From: Fibrobacteraceae bacterium
Lineage (GTDB): Bacteria; Fibrobacterota; Fibrobacteria; Fibrobacterales; Fibrobacteraceae
Reading direction: 5' to 3'
Assembly (NCBI GenBank): GCA_021443045.1
Contig: JABUUT010000008.1
Location: forward strand, 121,857 to 128,874
DNA length: 7,018 bases
The notes beneath the pieces were generated by a model that saw only the letters and a list, made by a program, of their open reading frames with translations, ran no database searches and had not been told where the DNA came from. Of this stretch, positions 5,781-7,018 are shown piece after piece. A program made the position numbers and the translations under genes. Each line of letters begins with the position of its first letter. Positions within the stretch are counted from its first letter, which is position 1.

Positions 5781-5819
5781 AAAAAAATGCCTGATACATT
5801 TGTGATTTAATAGGCTTTT
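5781..5819. terminator. Weak hairpin after the CoA-transferase gene, possible terminator
   Basis: GCCT (5789-5792) pairs with AGGC (5812-5815). An AT pair-step lies inside past a bulged G, and AAAA/TTTT lies outside past a bulged base, around a 14-base loop. On the minus strand it runs into seven T (complement of 5781-5787), about 20-50 bases after the CoA-transferase stop. The stem is short, so termination would probably be partial. It sits directly upstream of the candidate TATAAT box. Confidence 0.35.
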
Positions 5820-5839
5820 ACACCTAATAAAACCCAATT

Positions 5840-7018
5840 TTAAACACCCATGGAGCCCGTTTCCATAAAACGGGTGTGCATTTCAAAGGCACGACTTAAA
5901 GCCACGGGCATATGCACGCCCTTGGCATGTTTCAGGCTATACTCCAAAAAATCAGTGAGGGGTTCACGGAAATCCGGATGGGCACAATTTTTTATAATAA
6001 GTCGAGCCCTTTCCTCTGCAGGCAACCCACGCAAATCTGCAAGGCCCTGCTCCGTTACAAAAATCATGGTATCATGGTCTGGGTGGTCCACATGGCTCAC
6101 ATAGGGCACCACAGAACTAATGGCACCGTCCTTAGCCATCGAGGGAGTCATAAAAAAACCTAGAGCGCAGTTCCGAGCAAAATCGGCAGACCCCCCTATG
6201 CCATTCATCATGGCAGAACCGCACACCAAAGAACTGTTCACATTGCCAAAAATATCCATTTCCAAGGCTGTATTCATGGAAACCACCCCTAGGCGACGAA
6301 TCACGTCGGGGCTGTTGCTCACCTCCTGCTGCCGCAAAATCAGGTGTTTCTTCCATTCCTCTGCATTGGCAATAAATTCTTTCTGCACTGTTTCAGATAA
6401 AGTAAGAGCCGTCCCAGAGGCCACTCCCAGCTTCCCTTTTTTTAACAAAGGCAAAACCGCTTCCTGAATCACTTCCGTGTATAAATCTATCCGTTCCAGG
6501 CGGTCATCTTCAGACATAGCGCTGAGAACCGCATTGGCCACCTTTCCTACCCCACTCTGGTAAGGGAGCCCCTTGGGCAAACGCCCCTTAGATTCTTCAT
6601 AGCGAATAAAATCGAGAATCCGCTCCCCAATGCTGCGAGAAACGTCGTCGGGTTGCACAAATGGAGTGACCTCATCAAAGAGGGACTGCTCCACTATAGC
6701 CACAACCTTGCTTACATCAATCTGCACAAAGTCGCTTCCAACCCTATCGCTGGCAGAATAAATAGCCATAGGCTTTGCACAGGGAGGCTGTTCCGGCAAG
6801 GCGCAATCATGAACTCCAACGCAGGCATCTCCAAAACGACCATTCAATTCCAAAATAATGCGAGAAGCCATCTGCAAGTAGGCCACCGAATTTCCACCCG
6901 AGGTGGAAAGGCATACACGACCGTCGGGCAAAATGGCAGACACTTCCACAATGGCCACCGTTGGCCTTGGGTAAGCTCCCGTGCGCACCCAATACCCCAT
7001 TTTTCCCAGGTGGGCATC
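5840..7018 (-). CDS. Acetyl-CoA hydrolase/transferase family CoA-transferase (ScpC/Cat1-like), N-terminus outside the window
   Basis: 392 codons are visible. The frame is open through the right edge, where six codons (DAHLGK) precede the first visible Met at 7000. That Met is internal, since family members of this type run to about 490-510 residues; about 100 residues are missing. From the Met at 7000, PTVAIVEVSAILPDG and SGGNSVAYLQMASRIILELN match the family's central region, and LPYQSGVGKVANAVL follows at 145-159. RQQEVSNSPDVIRRLG (223-238) probably holds the catalytic glutamate (Glu226) that forms a glutamyl-CoA thioester. IFGNVNSS, MMNGIGGSADFARN, VSHVDHPDHD, VTEQGLADLRGLP and NCAHPDF complete the signature. 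Enzymes of this group move CoA between succinyl-CoA, acetate or propionate. Its position upstream of a methylmalonyl-CoA-type decarboxylase fits propionyl-CoA:succinate transfer, but succinyl-CoA:acetate transfer or acetyl-CoA hydrolysis cannot be excluded from the sequence. It ends 109 bases before the decarboxylase operon on the same strand. Confidence 0.92.
   Translation of the reverse strand, partial: DAHLGKMGYWVRTGAYPRPTVAIVEVSAILPDGRVCLSTSGGNSVAYLQMASRIILELNGRFGDACVGVHDCALPEQPPCAKPMAIYSASDRVGSDFVQIDVSKVVAIVEQSLFDEVTPFVQPDDVSRSIGERILDFIRYEESKGRLPKGLPYQSGVGKVANAVLSAMSEDDRLERIDLYTEVIQEAVLPLLKKGKLGVASGTALTLSETVQKEFIANAEEWKKHLILRQQEVSNSPDVIRRLGVVSMNTALEMDIFGNVNSSLVCGSAMMNGIGGSADFARNCALGFFMTPSMAKDGAISSVVPYVSHVDHPDHDTMIFVTEQGLADLRGLPAEERARLIIKNCAHPDFREPLTDFLEYSLKHAKGVHMPVALSRAFEMHTRFMETGSMGV

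Noticed and set aside
5497..5805. A plus-strand open frame rich in Cys, Arg and Leu
   Set aside because: It is antisense to the N-terminal part of the gamma/delta gene and lacks a ribosome site or recognisable features.
7000..7000. The Met at 7000 as the true start of the CoA-transferase
   Set aside because: The frame stays open to the window edge, the preceding residues look like family sequence, and the protein would be about 100 residues too short. It is an internal Met.

Overview
The window looks like chromosomal DNA from a Fibrobacter-like anaerobe, or a related member of the Fibrobacteres/Bacteroidetes (FCB) group. The grounds are indirect. A very large BspA-type leucine-rich-repeat surface protein ends in a domain resembling a type IX secretion sorting tail. 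Two candidate promoters carry the TAnnTTTG-like -7 element typical of Bacteroidetes. The metabolic genes belong to succinate/propionate fermentation. Base composition appears mid-GC in the metabolic genes and clearly more AT-rich in the surface-protein gene. No species marker is present, so the assignment is an inference.

Layout: (1) Positions 1-160 hold the terminator of an unseen upstream unit, a complete tRNA-His(GTG), and a strong symmetrical terminator. A good promoter for the tRNA overlaps the upstream terminator hairpin. (2) Positions 196-3093, minus strand, encode a secreted LRR_5/BspA-like protein of 965 residues, convergent with the tRNA and sharing its terminator. It has its own candidate promoter and Shine-Dalgarno site. 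(3) Positions 3239-5730, minus strand, hold a three-gene operon for a sodium-pumping biotin-dependent decarboxylase. In order of transcription these are an unusually long gamma/delta-type membrane subunit, a biotin carrier protein and the beta membrane subunit, followed by an intrinsic terminator. (4) From 5840 to the right edge, minus strand, lies most of an acetyl-CoA hydrolase/succinyl-CoA:CoA-transferase family gene whose N-terminus is outside the window.

The metabolic genes make biochemical sense together. Methylmalonyl-CoA (from succinyl-CoA) is decarboxylated to propionyl-CoA while Na+ is exported, and a CoA-transferase can move CoA between propionyl-CoA and succinate, or between succinyl-CoA and acetate. 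The order delta-carrier-beta matches the methylmalonyl-CoA decarboxylase clusters of Veillonella and Propionigenium as I recall them, but the alpha (carboxyltransferase) gene is absent from this stretch.

The most unusual item is the gamma/delta-type subunit (4906-5730). It has about 140 residues before its only membrane helix, and its C-terminal motif is present twice in tandem, which may represent a fusion of the separate delta and epsilon chains known from Veillonella. I see no CRISPR array, insertion sequence, phage gene or clear defence system here.
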